Shown piece by piece: positions 28,060 through 36,091 of a DNA stretch of 40,003 bases. The stretch spans positions 1 through 40,003 of the forward strand of contig JADGHB010000023.1 of assembly GCA_019689635.1 (NCBI GenBank). Direction: 5' to 3'. The notes below the pieces were generated by a model that had not been told where the DNA came from, ran no database searches, and worked only from the letters and a program-made list of their open reading frames with translations. Each line of letters starts with the position of its first letter. Position 1 is the stretch's first letter. A program made the translations under genes and the position numbers. The stretch comes from Nevskia sp. Its GTDB lineage: Bacteria > Pseudomonadota > Gammaproteobacteria > Nevskiales > Nevskiaceae.

Positions 28060-28980
28060 ATGAACGCTGTACCGAACGCGAGCGCTTCTGCGGGAGCGCG
28101 CCTGCGCGCCGCGCTGGCCGAAGAATGTCCTCTGCAAGTGGTTGGCGCCAGCACCGCTCAACACGCCCTGCTCGCCCAGCGCGCCGGGTTCCGAGCGATC
28201 TATCTGTCCGGCGGCGGCGTGGCGGCCGGATCCCTGGGTTTGCCGGACCTGGGCATTTCCACTCTCGACGACGTGCTCACCGACGTGCGCCGGATCACCG
28301 ACGTGTGCCAGCTCCCGCTGCTGGTGGACGTGGACACCGGCTTCGGCCCCTCGGCGTTCAACATCGCGCGCACCGTGAAATCGCTGATCAAGTTCGGCGC
28401 CGCGGGGCTGCACCTCGAAGACCAGGTCGGCGCCAAGCGCTGCGGCCATCGGCCGGGCAAGGAGATCGTCTCGCTCCAGGAAATGGTCGATCGCATCAAG
28501 GCCGCGGTCGATGCGCGCAGCGATCCGCATTTCGTGATCATGGCGCGCACCGACGCGCTGGCGGTGGAAGGGCTGGAACGGGCCATCGAGCGCGCCGTCG
28601 CCTGCGTGGAAGCCGGCGCCGACATGATCTTCCCGGAGGCGATGACCGACTTGGCCATGTACCAGAAGTTCGCCGCGGCGGTGCAGGTGCCGATCCTCGC
28701 CAACCTCACCGAGTTCGGAGCCACGCCCTTGTTCACGGTGCAGGAGTTGCGCGGCGCCGGGGTGAGCCTAGCCCTGTATCCCCTGTCCGCGTTCCGCGCG
28801 GCCAACAAGGCGGCGGAGAACGTCTATCGCGCCATCCGCCGCGACGGCACCCAGAAACAAGTCCTGGACACCATGCAAACCCGCATGGAACTGTACGAGA
28901 CGATCGGCTATTTCGACTACGAGCAGAAGCTCGACGCGCTGTTCGCCGCCCAAGCCCAGTCCCGCTCCACAAAAACCTGA
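28060..28980 (+). CDS. prpB: 2-Methylisocitrate lyase
   Basis: Isocitrate-lyase superfamily enzyme cleaving 2-methylisocitrate to pyruvate and succinate in the methylcitrate cycle. The 306-residue length and the catalytic loop [14 protein letters not shown] (KRCGH signature) mark it as PrpB rather than a long isocitrate lyase. Other signatures are [46 protein letters not shown] and FPEAMTDL. I start at ATG 28060 with GGAG 5 bases upstream; the longer upstream frame is a shadow of the HMG-CoA synthase gene. It is followed by prpC after 18 bases. Confidence 0.95.
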   Translation: MNAVPNASASAGARLRAALAEECPLQVVGASTAQHALLAQRAGFRAIYLSGGGVAAGSLGLPDLGISTLDDVLTDVRRITDVCQLPLLVDVDTGFGPSAFNIARTVKSLIKFGAAGLHLEDQVGAKRCGHRPGKEIVSLQEMVDRIKAAVDARSDPHFVIMARTDALAVEGLERAIERAVACVEAGADMIFPEAMTDLAMYQKFAAAVQVPILANLTEFGATPLFTVQELRGAGVSLALYPLSAFRAANKAAENVYRAIRRDGTQKQVLDTMQTRMELYETIGYFDYEQKLDALFAAQAQSRSTKT

Positions 28981-28998
28981 ACTCCAGCGGAGAGCCCC

Positions 28999-30153
28999 AT
29001 GAACGAAACTCCCTCCCCTGCGCTCAAGCCCAAGAAGTCGGTCGCGCTGTCCGGCGTGACCGCAGGCAACACCGCGCTGTGCACCGTGGGCCGCACCGGC
29101 AACGACCTGCACTATCGCGGCTACGACATCCTCGACGTGGCGGAAAGCTGCGAGTTCGAGGAGATCGCCTACCTGCTGGTCCACGGCAAGCTGCCGAATG
29201 CCGCCGAGCTTTCCGCCTACAAGGCCAAGCTCAAATCCCTGCGCGGCGTTCCGATGAGCGTCAAGGCGGCCTTGGAGGCGCTGCCGGCCGGCAGCCATCC
29301 GATGGACGTGATGCGCACCGGCGTGTCCGCGCTCGGCTGCTGTCTGCCGGAGAAAGAGGATCACCCGGTTTCCGGCGCGCGCGACATCGCCGACCGCCTG
29401 ATGGCGAGCCTCGGCTCCATGCTGTTGTACTGGTACCACTACGCGGTCAACGGCCGCAGCATCGAGGTGGAAACCGACGACGATTCGATCGGCGGACACT
29501 TCCTGCACCTGCTGCACGGCGAAAAACCGCGCGCCTCGTGGGTGCGGGCCATGCACACCAGCCTGATCCTCTACGCCGAACACGAGTTCAACGCCAGTAC
29601 TTTCGCCGCGCGCGTGATCGCCGGCACCGGTTCCGACGTTTACTCCTGCATCGCCGGCGCGATCGGCGCGCTGCGCGGACCCAAGCACGGCGGCGCCAAC
29701 GAGGTGGCCTGCGACATCCAGAGCCGTTACGGCACGCCCGACGAGGCCGAGGCCGACATCGTCAAGCGCGTGGCCAACAAGGAGGTCATCATCGGGTTCG
29801 GTCACCCCGTGTACACTCTCGCCGACCCGCGCAACAAGGTCATCAAGGAAGTGGCGCGACGCCTGTCCCAGGAACAGGGCGACACCAAGCGGTTCGACAT
29901 CGCCGAGCGGATCGAAGCGGTCATGGCGCGCGAGAAGAAAATGTTCCCCAATCTCGACTGGTTCTCCGCCGTCTCCTACCACCTGATGGGCGTGCCCACC
30001 GCGATGTTCACCCCGCTGTTCGTGATCGCCCGCACCAGCGGCTGGAGCGCGCACGTCATCGAGCAGCGCCTCGACGGCAAGATCATCCGGCCCAGCGCCA
30101 ATTACGTCGGACCGGAGAACCTCAAGTTCGTGCCGCTGGCCGAGCGGCGGTAA
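28999..30153 (+). CDS. prpC: 2-Methylcitrate synthase
   Basis: Citrate-synthase family enzyme condensing propionyl-CoA with oxaloacetate. The 384-residue length fits PrpC. Seen are the N-terminal [20 protein letters not shown] with LHYRGYDI, catalytic His in GPKHGGANE, His in GFGHPVYT and the catalytic Asp in [15 protein letters not shown] precedes the ATG. The prpB-prpC order is the usual one for the methylcitrate operon. A distinction from plain citrate synthase rests on prpB linkage and the PrpC-type N-terminus. Confidence 0.95.
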   Translation: MNETPSPALKPKKSVALSGVTAGNTALCTVGRTGNDLHYRGYDILDVAESCEFEEIAYLLVHGKLPNAAELSAYKAKLKSLRGVPMSVKAALEALPAGSHPMDVMRTGVSALGCCLPEKEDHPVSGARDIADRLMASLGSMLLYWYHYAVNGRSIEVETDDDSIGGHFLHLLHGEKPRASWVRAMHTSLILYAEHEFNASTFAARVIAGTGSDVYSCIAGAIGALRGPKHGGANEVACDIQSRYGTPDEAEADIVKRVANKEVIIGFGHPVYTLADPRNKVIKEVARRLSQEQGDTKRFDIAERIEAVMAREKKMFPNLDWFSAVSYHLMGVPTAMFTPLFVIARTSGWSAHVIEQRLDGKIIRPSANYVGPENLKFVPLAERR

Positions 30154-30189
30154 GCGGCGGTCCGCGCGTCTCCCAGGAGCAACGCCCGG

Positions 30190-33100
30190 ATGGCGCGCAT
30201 CAAGAAACTGCTGGTCGCCAATCGCGGCGAGATCTCCATCCGCGTGATGCGCGCCGCGGCGGAGATGGGCATCGCCACGGTGGCGATCTACGCCCACGAG
30301 GACCGCTTCGCCCTGCACCGCTTCAAGGCCGACGAGAGCTACCTGGTCGGCTCGGGCAAGAATCCGATCGCGGCTTACCTCGACATCGAGGGCATCCTGC
30401 GCGTGGCGCGCGACTGCGGCGCCGACGCCATCCATCCCGGCTACGGCTTTTTGTCCGAGAACCCGGCCTTCGCCGAGGCCTGCGCCGCGGCGGGCATCCG
30501 CTTCGTCGGCCCCGCGGCCGAAATCCTGCGCGTTTTCGGCGACAAGGTCGCGGCGCGGCGCGCGGCCGTGGCAGCCGGCGTGCCGGTGCTGCCCGCCTCC
30601 GACGCGCTGCCGCGCGATCTTGAGCAAGCGCACGCCATCGCGCGCGCGATCGGCTACCCGCTGATGCTCAAAGCGAGCTGGGGCGGCGGCGGCCGCGGCA
30701 TGCGCGTGATCGAGTCCGCCGAACAGCTCGGCGCCCAGCTCGAAGCCGCGCGCCGCGAGGCGCACAACGCCTTCGGCAACGACGAGGTCTATCTGGAAAA
30801 GCTGGTGCGCCGCGCGCGCCACGTCGAGGTGCAGGTGCTGGGCGACCTGCACGGCAATCTCGTCCATCTCTACGAACGCGACTGTTCGGTCCAGCGCCGC
30901 AACCAGAAAGTGGTGGAGCGCGCGCCCGCGCCCTACCTCACGTCCGAACAGCGCGAGGCGCTCTGTGCGGCCGCGCTCAAACTGTGCCGGCAGGTGGGCT
31001 ACACCCACGCCGGCACCGTCGAGTTCCTGATGGACGCGGATTCCGGCGCGTTCTGGTTCATCGAAGTCAATCCGCGCATCCAGGTCGAGCACACGGTGAC
31101 CGAGGAAGTCACCGGCGTGGACCTCGTCAAGGCGCAGATCCGCATCGCCGAGGGCGCGCGCATCGGCGATGCGCCGGATGACCAGGGCTCGGGCATTCCC
31201 AGCCAGGACCGCATCCGCCTCAACGGCCACGCCTTGCAGTGCCGCGTCACCACCGAGGATCCGGAGAACGGCTTCGCGCCCGACCACGGCCGGCTGCTCG
31301 CTTACCGCAGTCCGGCCGGTTTCGGCATCCGCCTGGACGGCGGCACTGCCTACTCCGGCGCGATCATCACCCCCTACTACGACTCGCTGCTGGTCAAGGT
31401 CACCGCCTGGGCGCCGACGGTCGAGGAAGCGGCGCGGCGCATGGACCGCGCCTTGCGCGAGTTCCGCATCCGCGGGTTGGCCACCAATCTGCCGTTCCTG
31501 GAAAACGTCGTCACGCACCCGGCGTTCCTGCGCGGCGAGTGCACCACGCGTTTCATCGACGAAACGCCGGAGCTGTTCGTCTTCACGCCGCGCCGCGACC
31601 GGGCCACCAAGCTGCTGCGCTTCATCGGCGAGGTCATCGTCAACGGCAATCCGGAAATGAAGGGCCGGCGCGCGCCGGACGCGCTCGCGCCGCCGCGGCT
31701 GCCGGCCAGCTCGCTGCGGGACGCCCCGCCGCCGCCCGGTCTGCGCGATGTGCTGAAAGAAAAAGGCCCCGCCGGTTTCGCGCGCTGGATGCGGGAGCAA
31801 AAACGCGTCCTGCTCACCGACACCACCCTGCGCGACGCGCATCAATCGCTGTTCGCCACCCGGCTGCGCACCCACGACATGCTGCCCATCGCGCCTTACT
31901 ACGCGCGGCTCGCGCCGCAGCTTTTGTCGCTGGAGTGCTGGGGCGGGGCCACCTTTGACGTGGCCTTGCGCTTCCTCAAGGAGGATCCTTTCGAGCGGCT
32001 GCGGCGGCTGCGCGCGGCGATCCCCAACATCCCCTTCCAGATGCTGCTGCGCTCGGCCAACGCGGTGGGTTACACCAACTATCCCGACAACGTGGTGCGC
32101 TTCTTCGTGCAGCAGGCGGCGCGCGAGGGCATCGACCTGTTCCGCATCTTCGACTGCAACAACAACGTCGAGGACATGCGCCTGGCGATCGACGCGGTGG
32201 TCGAGGCGGGCGCGGTGGCGGAAGGCGCGATCTGCTATACCGGCGACCTGTTCGACGCCGCGCGCCCCAAGTTCAACCTGCGCTATTATCTGGAGCGCGC
32301 CAAGGCGATCGAAAAGGCCGGCGCGCACCTCCTCGGCATCAAGGACATGGCCGGCGTGTGCCGGCCGCGCGCGGCGCGCGAGCTGGTGCGCGCGCTCAAG
32401 CAGGAGGTCGGTCTGCCGATCCACTTCCACACTCACGACACCAGCGGAGCCGCCGCGGCCAGCGTGCTCGCCGCGATCGAGGCGGGCTGCGAGGCGGTGG
32501 ATGGGGCGCTGGACTCGATGAGCGGGCTGACTTCGCAGCCCAACCTCGGGGCCATCGTCGCGGCCCTGGCGGGAACCGAACGCGACCCCGGCGTGGATCC
32601 CGCCGCCCTGCGGCAGCTCTCGGACTACTGGGAAGGCGTGCGCCGCTACTACGCGCCCTTCGAAGGCGAGATGCGCTCCGGCACCGCGGACGTGTACCGC
32701 CACGAGATCCCCGGCGGCCAGTACACCAATTTCCGCGAGCAGGCGCGCGCGCTCGGTCTGGAGGCGCGCTGGCCGGAAGTGGCCCAGGCCTACGCCGACG
32801 TGAACCGGCTGTTCGGCGACATCGTCAAGGTCACACCGACCTCGAAGGTCGTGGGCGATCTGGCCTTGTACATGGTCGCCAACGAGCTGACGCCGGCACA
32901 GATCGCCGATCCCGATCATCCGGTGGACTTCCCCGAGTCGGTCGTGGCGCTGTTCCGGGGTGAGCTGGGCACGCCGCCCGAAGGCTGGCCGGCGGCGCTC
33001 CAGAAAAAAGTGCTCAAAGGCGCGCAGCCGATCCGCGGCCGGCCTGGCGCCAGCATTCCCCCCGCGGACCTCGATGCGGCGCGGCGCGAGGCGGCGAAGC

Positions 33101-33645
33101 TCACCGGTGGCGAAGTCACCGACAGCGATCTCGCCTCCTACCTGATGTATCCCAAGCTGTTTCGCGACTACGTGGAGCACGTCAAGCGCTATGGCGAGGT
33201 GAGCGCTCTGCCCACGCCGGTGTTCTTCTACGGCATGAAAGAACAGCAGGACGAGATCAGCGTGGATCTGGAACCCGGCAAGACCCTGGTGATCCGGCTG
33301 CTGTCGCGCACCGACCTGCCGGACGAGGCGGCCTCGCGCCTGTTCTTCGAATTGAACGGCCAGCCGCGCACCATCCGCGTGCCGCACGCCGGCGCGTCCG
33401 CCGCGGCGGCGCGGCCCAAGGCCGGCGACCATCCGGACCAGATCGGCGCGCCGATGCCGGGCATGGTGGTGCGCGTGGCGGTCAAGCCGGGCGACGCCGT
33501 CAAACAGGGCGAGCCCCTGATCGCGCTGGAGGCGATGAAGATGGAAACCCTGATCGCCGCCCCGCGCGATGCGCGCGTGGCGGCGGTGCACGTGAAGCCC
33601 GGCACCGCGGTCGAAGCCAAGGATTTGTTGATCGAGCTGGCTTGA
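30190..33645 (+). CDS. pyc: Pyruvate carboxylase, single-chain biotin enzyme
   Basis: Biotin enzyme of 1151 residues that makes oxaloacetate from pyruvate, bicarbonate and ATP. Order: biotin carboxylase (about 1-450: LLVANRGEISIRVMRAA, ATP-grasp loop KASWGGGGRGMRV, FIEVNPRIQVEHTVTEEVTG), carboxyltransferase (about 535-830: LLTDTTLRDAHQSLFATR, LECWGGATFD, HFHTHDTSGAAAAS), a conserved C-terminal carboxylase domain (KVVGDLALYMV), then biotin carrier (about 1078-1151) with biotinyl Lys1117 in EAMKMET. AGGAG precedes the ATG. The single-chain layout separates it from acetyl-CoA, propionyl-CoA and two-chain oxaloacetate enzymes. Placement after prpBC suggests that methylcitrate-derived pyruvate is returned to oxaloacetate. 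Confidence 0.95.
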   Translation: MARIKKLLVANRGEISIRVMRAAAEMGIATVAIYAHEDRFALHRFKADESYLVGSGKNPIAAYLDIEGILRVARDCGADAIHPGYGFLSENPAFAEACAAAGIRFVGPAAEILRVFGDKVAARRAAVAAGVPVLPASDALPRDLEQAHAIARAIGYPLMLKASWGGGGRGMRVIESAEQLGAQLEAARREAHNAFGNDEVYLEKLVRRARHVEVQVLGDLHGNLVHLYERDCSVQRRNQKVVERAPAPYLTSEQREALCAAALKLCRQVGYTHAGTVEFLMDADSGAFWFIEVNPRIQVEHTVTEEVTGVDLVKAQIRIAEGARIGDAPDDQGSGIPSQDRIRLNGHALQCRVTTEDPENGFAPDHGRLLAYRSPAGFGIRLDGGTAYSGAIITPYYDSLLVKVTAWAPTVEEAARRMDRALREFRIRGLATNLPFLENVVTHPAFLRGECTTRFIDETPELFVFTPRRDRATKLLRFIGEVIVNGNPEMKGRRAPDALAPPRLPASSLRDAPPPPGLRDVLKEKGPAGFARWMREQKRVLLTDTTLRDAHQSLFATRLRTHDMLPIAPYYARLAPQLLSLECWGGATFDVALRFLKEDPFERLRRLRAAIPNIPFQMLLRSANAVGYTNYPDNVVRFFVQQAAREGIDLFRIFDCNNNVEDMRLAIDAVVEAGAVAEGAICYTGDLFDAARPKFNLRYYLERAKAIEKAGAHLLGIKDMAGVCRPRAARELVRALKQEVGLPIHFHTHDTSGAAAASVLAAIEAGCEAVDGALDSMSGLTSQPNLGAIVAALAGTERDPGVDPAALRQLSDYWEGVRRYYAPFEGEMRSGTADVYRHEIPGGQYTNFREQARALGLEARWPEVAQAYADVNRLFGDIVKVTPTSKVVGDLALYMVANELTPAQIADPDHPVDFPESVVALFRGELGTPPEGWPAALQKKVLKGAQPIRGRPGASIPPADLDAARREAAKLTGGEVTDSDLASYLMYPKLFRDYVEHVKRYGEVSALPTPVFFYGMKEQQDEISVDLEPGKTLVIRLLSRTDLPDEAASRLFFELNGQPRTIRVPHAGASAAAARPKAGDHPDQIGAPMPGMVVRVAVKPGDAVKQGEPLIALEAMKMETLIAAPRDARVAAVHVKPGTAVEAKDLLIELA

Positions 33646-33652
33646 ACGCGCC

Positions 33653-33670
33653 GGCCCGCTCAATCGGGCC
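33653..33670. terminator. Possible stem-loop at the pyc/TetR convergent junction
   Basis: GGCCCG (33653-33658) pairs with CGGGCC (33665-33670) around CTCAAT, 7 bases after the pyc stop and overlapping the end of the TetR gene. There is no T-tract, so it is a weak bidirectional terminator candidate. Confidence 0.35.
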
Positions 33671-34307
33671 AGCGTCCCGTCTGCTCCAAGGGCGCCAGGC
33701 CGTGCAGCGAAATGCGCCAGTGGTAATCCACCACCCGTTCGCGCGGGATGTGCGGATTCTGCCGCCACCACTTGGCGAGTTGCTCGCCGGACCCCGACAC
33801 CGCATGGGCACAGGCTTCCAGCGTCTGCGCATCCACGTGCGGCAAGACCTGGCGCAACAGGTCCACGATGCGCCCCACGGTGGCGAAACGCAGTTGCCTC
33901 GCCTCCTCGGCCGCAGGACCGGCCACCGCCACGCCGCCGCCGAACAGCATGCCCCAGGCATCGCCCTCGTCCTCCACGAAGGCGAAATAAGCCTCGATGC
34001 CATTGCGCAGGCGCTCGGCCAGGCCCTGGCCGCGGCTGCCCGCCACCATCATCCGTCGTTCCAGGTCCTGGCGCGCCTGCCGCAGGCAAGCGAGATAAAT
34101 GCCGTCCTTGGAGCCGAAATGGTGATAGATGATGGGGCGCGTCACGCCGGCCGCGCGCGCGAGATCGCCGATGGAAGTGCCCTGGTAGCCGCGGCGAATG
34201 AACAGACGCAGCGCCACGTCGAGCAATTGTTGCCAGCGCTGCTCGCGCCGCAGCCGCCCGCGCTTGGCCGGGCGCCGCGCGGCAGCGCGTTTCCCCGTTT
34301 TCTTCAT
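33660..34307 (-). CDS. TetR-family transcriptional regulator
   Basis: One-component repressor-type regulator of about 215 residues. The N-terminus is Lys/Arg-rich, followed by a TetR helix-turn-helix (about 24-70): LLDVALRLFIRRGYQGTSI, GDLARAAGVTRPIIYHHFGSKDGIY. The C-terminal ligand-binding helices show no recognisable effector motif. I chose ATG 34307, which has GGGG 6 bases upstream; ATG 34313 is equally possible and the frame is open further upstream. It converges on pyc. Its targets are unknown; the neighbouring DUF5131 gene is on the same strand upstream. Confidence 0.88.
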   Translation of the reverse strand: MKKTGKRAAARRPAKRGRLRREQRWQQLLDVALRLFIRRGYQGTSIGDLARAAGVTRPIIYHHFGSKDGIYLACLRQARQDLERRMMVAGSRGQGLAERLRNGIEAYFAFVEDEGDAWGMLFGGGVAVAGPAAEEARQLRFATVGRIVDLLRQVLPHVDAQTLEACAHAVSGSGEQLAKWWRQNPHIPRERVVDYHWRISLHGLAPLEQTGRWPD

Positions 34308-34404
34308 CCCCATCCCCGTCGCCGATCGCTCACGGCCGGGCTGAAGCCCGATCCGTGGCTTTATTGTGTTACAGCGGCCGCGATCCAGGCGCGCGGCGCG
34401 CGTT

Positions 34405-35931
34405 TCATTCGGTTTCCGTCGCGGTCGGCCGCTGCGCGGCAAGCCAATCCGCCGTGCTCGGCCCGGTCGGCGCACCGCCCTCCGACAGACGCTGCAACTC
34501 GCGCGCCAGCGGCGAGACGTCCACCAGCCGGCGGCTCAGGCGGCGGTCGAAATCCGGCCGCTCGCGCAGGCGCTCGCCGTCGAGGAAAAACTGGATGGGT
34601 GCATCGCCGCGCGGCAGGCGGGTGAAATAGACGTCTTCCGCCGAGGTGGCCAGGCGGTTGATCGCCGAACCCGCGCCGCGGCCGCGGCGCAGACCGTCGG
34701 GCGAGACGATCACCAGATCGGGATCGTCCAGATCGGGCCTGCGCGTGAGCACGCAATCCCCAAAGCCGCGGAAATAGAACGGCACGCCATGCGCGCGACA
34801 GACGTCGCGCAGCGCGCGCACCCACTCGGAGTGCGGAGGCCGCGGGCGCGCGCCGCGCTCGCCGCCGGCGATCACCCAGTCCAGCCGCGGATAGCGGCGC
34901 AGGGGATCGGACTTCGGCAGCCACTGCGGGGTGCCCTCGGCGTCGACTCCGAGATACTGCTGTACCAGACCCTCGAGCGGCCACAGCCGGTCGCGGGTGG
35001 AAAGCTCGATGCGCTGCAGATCCACCGCGCCCAGCAAGGGCTCCAGCACCAGGTGGCGCCAGGCCGCCGGCACGTCGAACAGGTACGGCAGACGTTCGCT
35101 AAAGCTCGCCGCGTCCTCCGCAGCCACGCCGAGGCTCAAGTTCTCCGGCAGCGCACCGCCGGCGAGCAGCTCGCGCATGCGCGCGGGATAGCGGGTGGTG
35201 ATGAAGAAGAAATGCCGCGGCTGCTCGACGATCACGGACAGCACGCGGGCGATGAACTCCGCCGGCACCTCGGGCTGAAACAGATCCGACCACGGCGCCA
35301 CCACCACGCGTTGCGGCGTGGTCCACTGCGCCGGTTCGGCGAGCGCATATTCCACCGGATAAGGCCGGTACCGCTGCACGGGATCGAAGCCGCGGCCGGC
35401 GTTGCGGTGGAACCGCTCCAGCCGTTCGTGCGCGGCGCAGTGACGGCAGCCTTCCGCCACCGGGCGGCAGCCGTAGAGCACGTGCCAGGGTCGCTCGTCC
35501 AGCGACAGCGCTTCCTCGCGCGCACGCAGCAGCTCGCGATCCGGCAGGGAAATGTCCAGCCATTCCCATCGGCTCGGGTCCGCCACTCTCGACCGTGGCG
35601 GCGTCGTGGGGCGCTCGCCCGGTTGGGACGCCCGTGCGGCGACCGCCGCCGCCACTCCGGCCGTGAGGGCGGCGATTTCGCCCGGCGCCAGCCGCCGCGG
35701 CGCGATCGGCGCGGCCGGGCGCAAAAGCACGGTCTCTCCCTCCTCGCCGTCCAGCACCAGTTCGCCGCGCGCCATCCGGCGGCCCAGTTCCTCCACCAGT
35801 GCTTGCGCCGGCCGTCCGGCGCCGATCCAGCGTCGCGCCAGCCCCTCGAGCGGCACCCGCGCGCCCGCGCGTTCGAGACCTCGCATCAAGCCTTCGAACT
35901 CGCGCAAGAGTTCATCGCGCGCCAGGGTCAT
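34405..35931 (-). CDS. DUF5131 (phage Gp37/Gp68-like) protein with N-terminal extension
   Basis: A 508-residue protein of the DUF5131 family, best known from phages and plasmids and of unproven function. Diagnostic elements from residue about 145 on are WHVLYGCRPVAEGCRHC (Cys155, Cys162, Cys165; C-x6-C-x2-C), VVVAPWSDLFQPEVPAEFI, HFFFITTRYP, LEPLLGAVDL, LDWVIAGGERG and EWVRALRDVCRAHGVPFYF. The three cysteines suggest an iron-sulfur or zinc site. Usual members start just before the cysteine motif; here about 140 extra residues precede it, helix-rich with a hydrolase- or wHTH-like feel but not assignable. No phage genes flank it. ATG 35931; a 14-bp imperfect palindrome lies just upstream. Confidence 0.82.
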   Translation of the reverse strand: MTLARDELLREFEGLMRGLERAGARVPLEGLARRWIGAGRPAQALVEELGRRMARGELVLDGEEGETVLLRPAAPIAPRRLAPGEIAALTAGVAAAVAARASQPGERPTTPPRSRVADPSRWEWLDISLPDRELLRAREEALSLDERPWHVLYGCRPVAEGCRHCAAHERLERFHRNAGRGFDPVQRYRPYPVEYALAEPAQWTTPQRVVVAPWSDLFQPEVPAEFIARVLSVIVEQPRHFFFITTRYPARMRELLAGGALPENLSLGVAAEDAASFSERLPYLFDVPAAWRHLVLEPLLGAVDLQRIELSTRDRLWPLEGLVQQYLGVDAEGTPQWLPKSDPLRRYPRLDWVIAGGERGARPRPPHSEWVRALRDVCRAHGVPFYFRGFGDCVLTRRPDLDDPDLVIVSPDGLRRGRGAGSAINRLATSAEDVYFTRLPRGDAPIQFFLDGERLRERPDFDRRLSRRLVDVSPLARELQRLSEGGAPTGPSTADWLAAQRPTATETE

Positions 35932-35944
35932 GGCCGATCCGGGT

Positions 35945-35958
35945 AAACCCTAGTGTTT
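35945..35958. promoter_or_regulatory. Imperfect palindrome upstream of the DUF5131 gene
   Basis: AAACCCTAGTGTTT matches its own reverse complement at 12 of 14 positions and lies 13 bases before the start codon (minus strand), overlapping where a promoter would be. It could be an operator, for example for the neighbouring TetR regulator; no experiment or second copy supports this. The rest of the 160-base gap shows nothing I can name. Confidence 0.28.
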
Positions 35959-36091
35959 CTTTCCATCACGATAACCGATTTCTCCCGTCCGTACACCTCG
36001 CCACCGCGCAAGCCGTGCGCGCAGCATGAACGTGGGCGGCAGCGCGGCGGCGGCGTTGGGCGACCAGCGTGAGCCACGGGGCGGCGAATGG

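Noticed and set aside
26845-28980. A possible fusion of HMG-CoA synthase with PrpB in one frame
   Set aside because: The upstream part is a different frame from the true HMG-CoA synthase; PrpB has its own ATG and ribosome binding site at 28060.
28768-34089. A 1773-codon open frame on the minus strand antisense to prpC and pyc
   Set aside because: It is a mirror of strongly coding plus-strand genes in GC-rich DNA; its composition is rich in Arg/His/Gln/Val with no domain, and the plus-strand genes are unmistakable.
34405-35931. Prophage remnant suggested by the DUF5131 gene
   Set aside because: No integrase, structural, lysis or other phage genes and no attachment-site repeats are visible around it.
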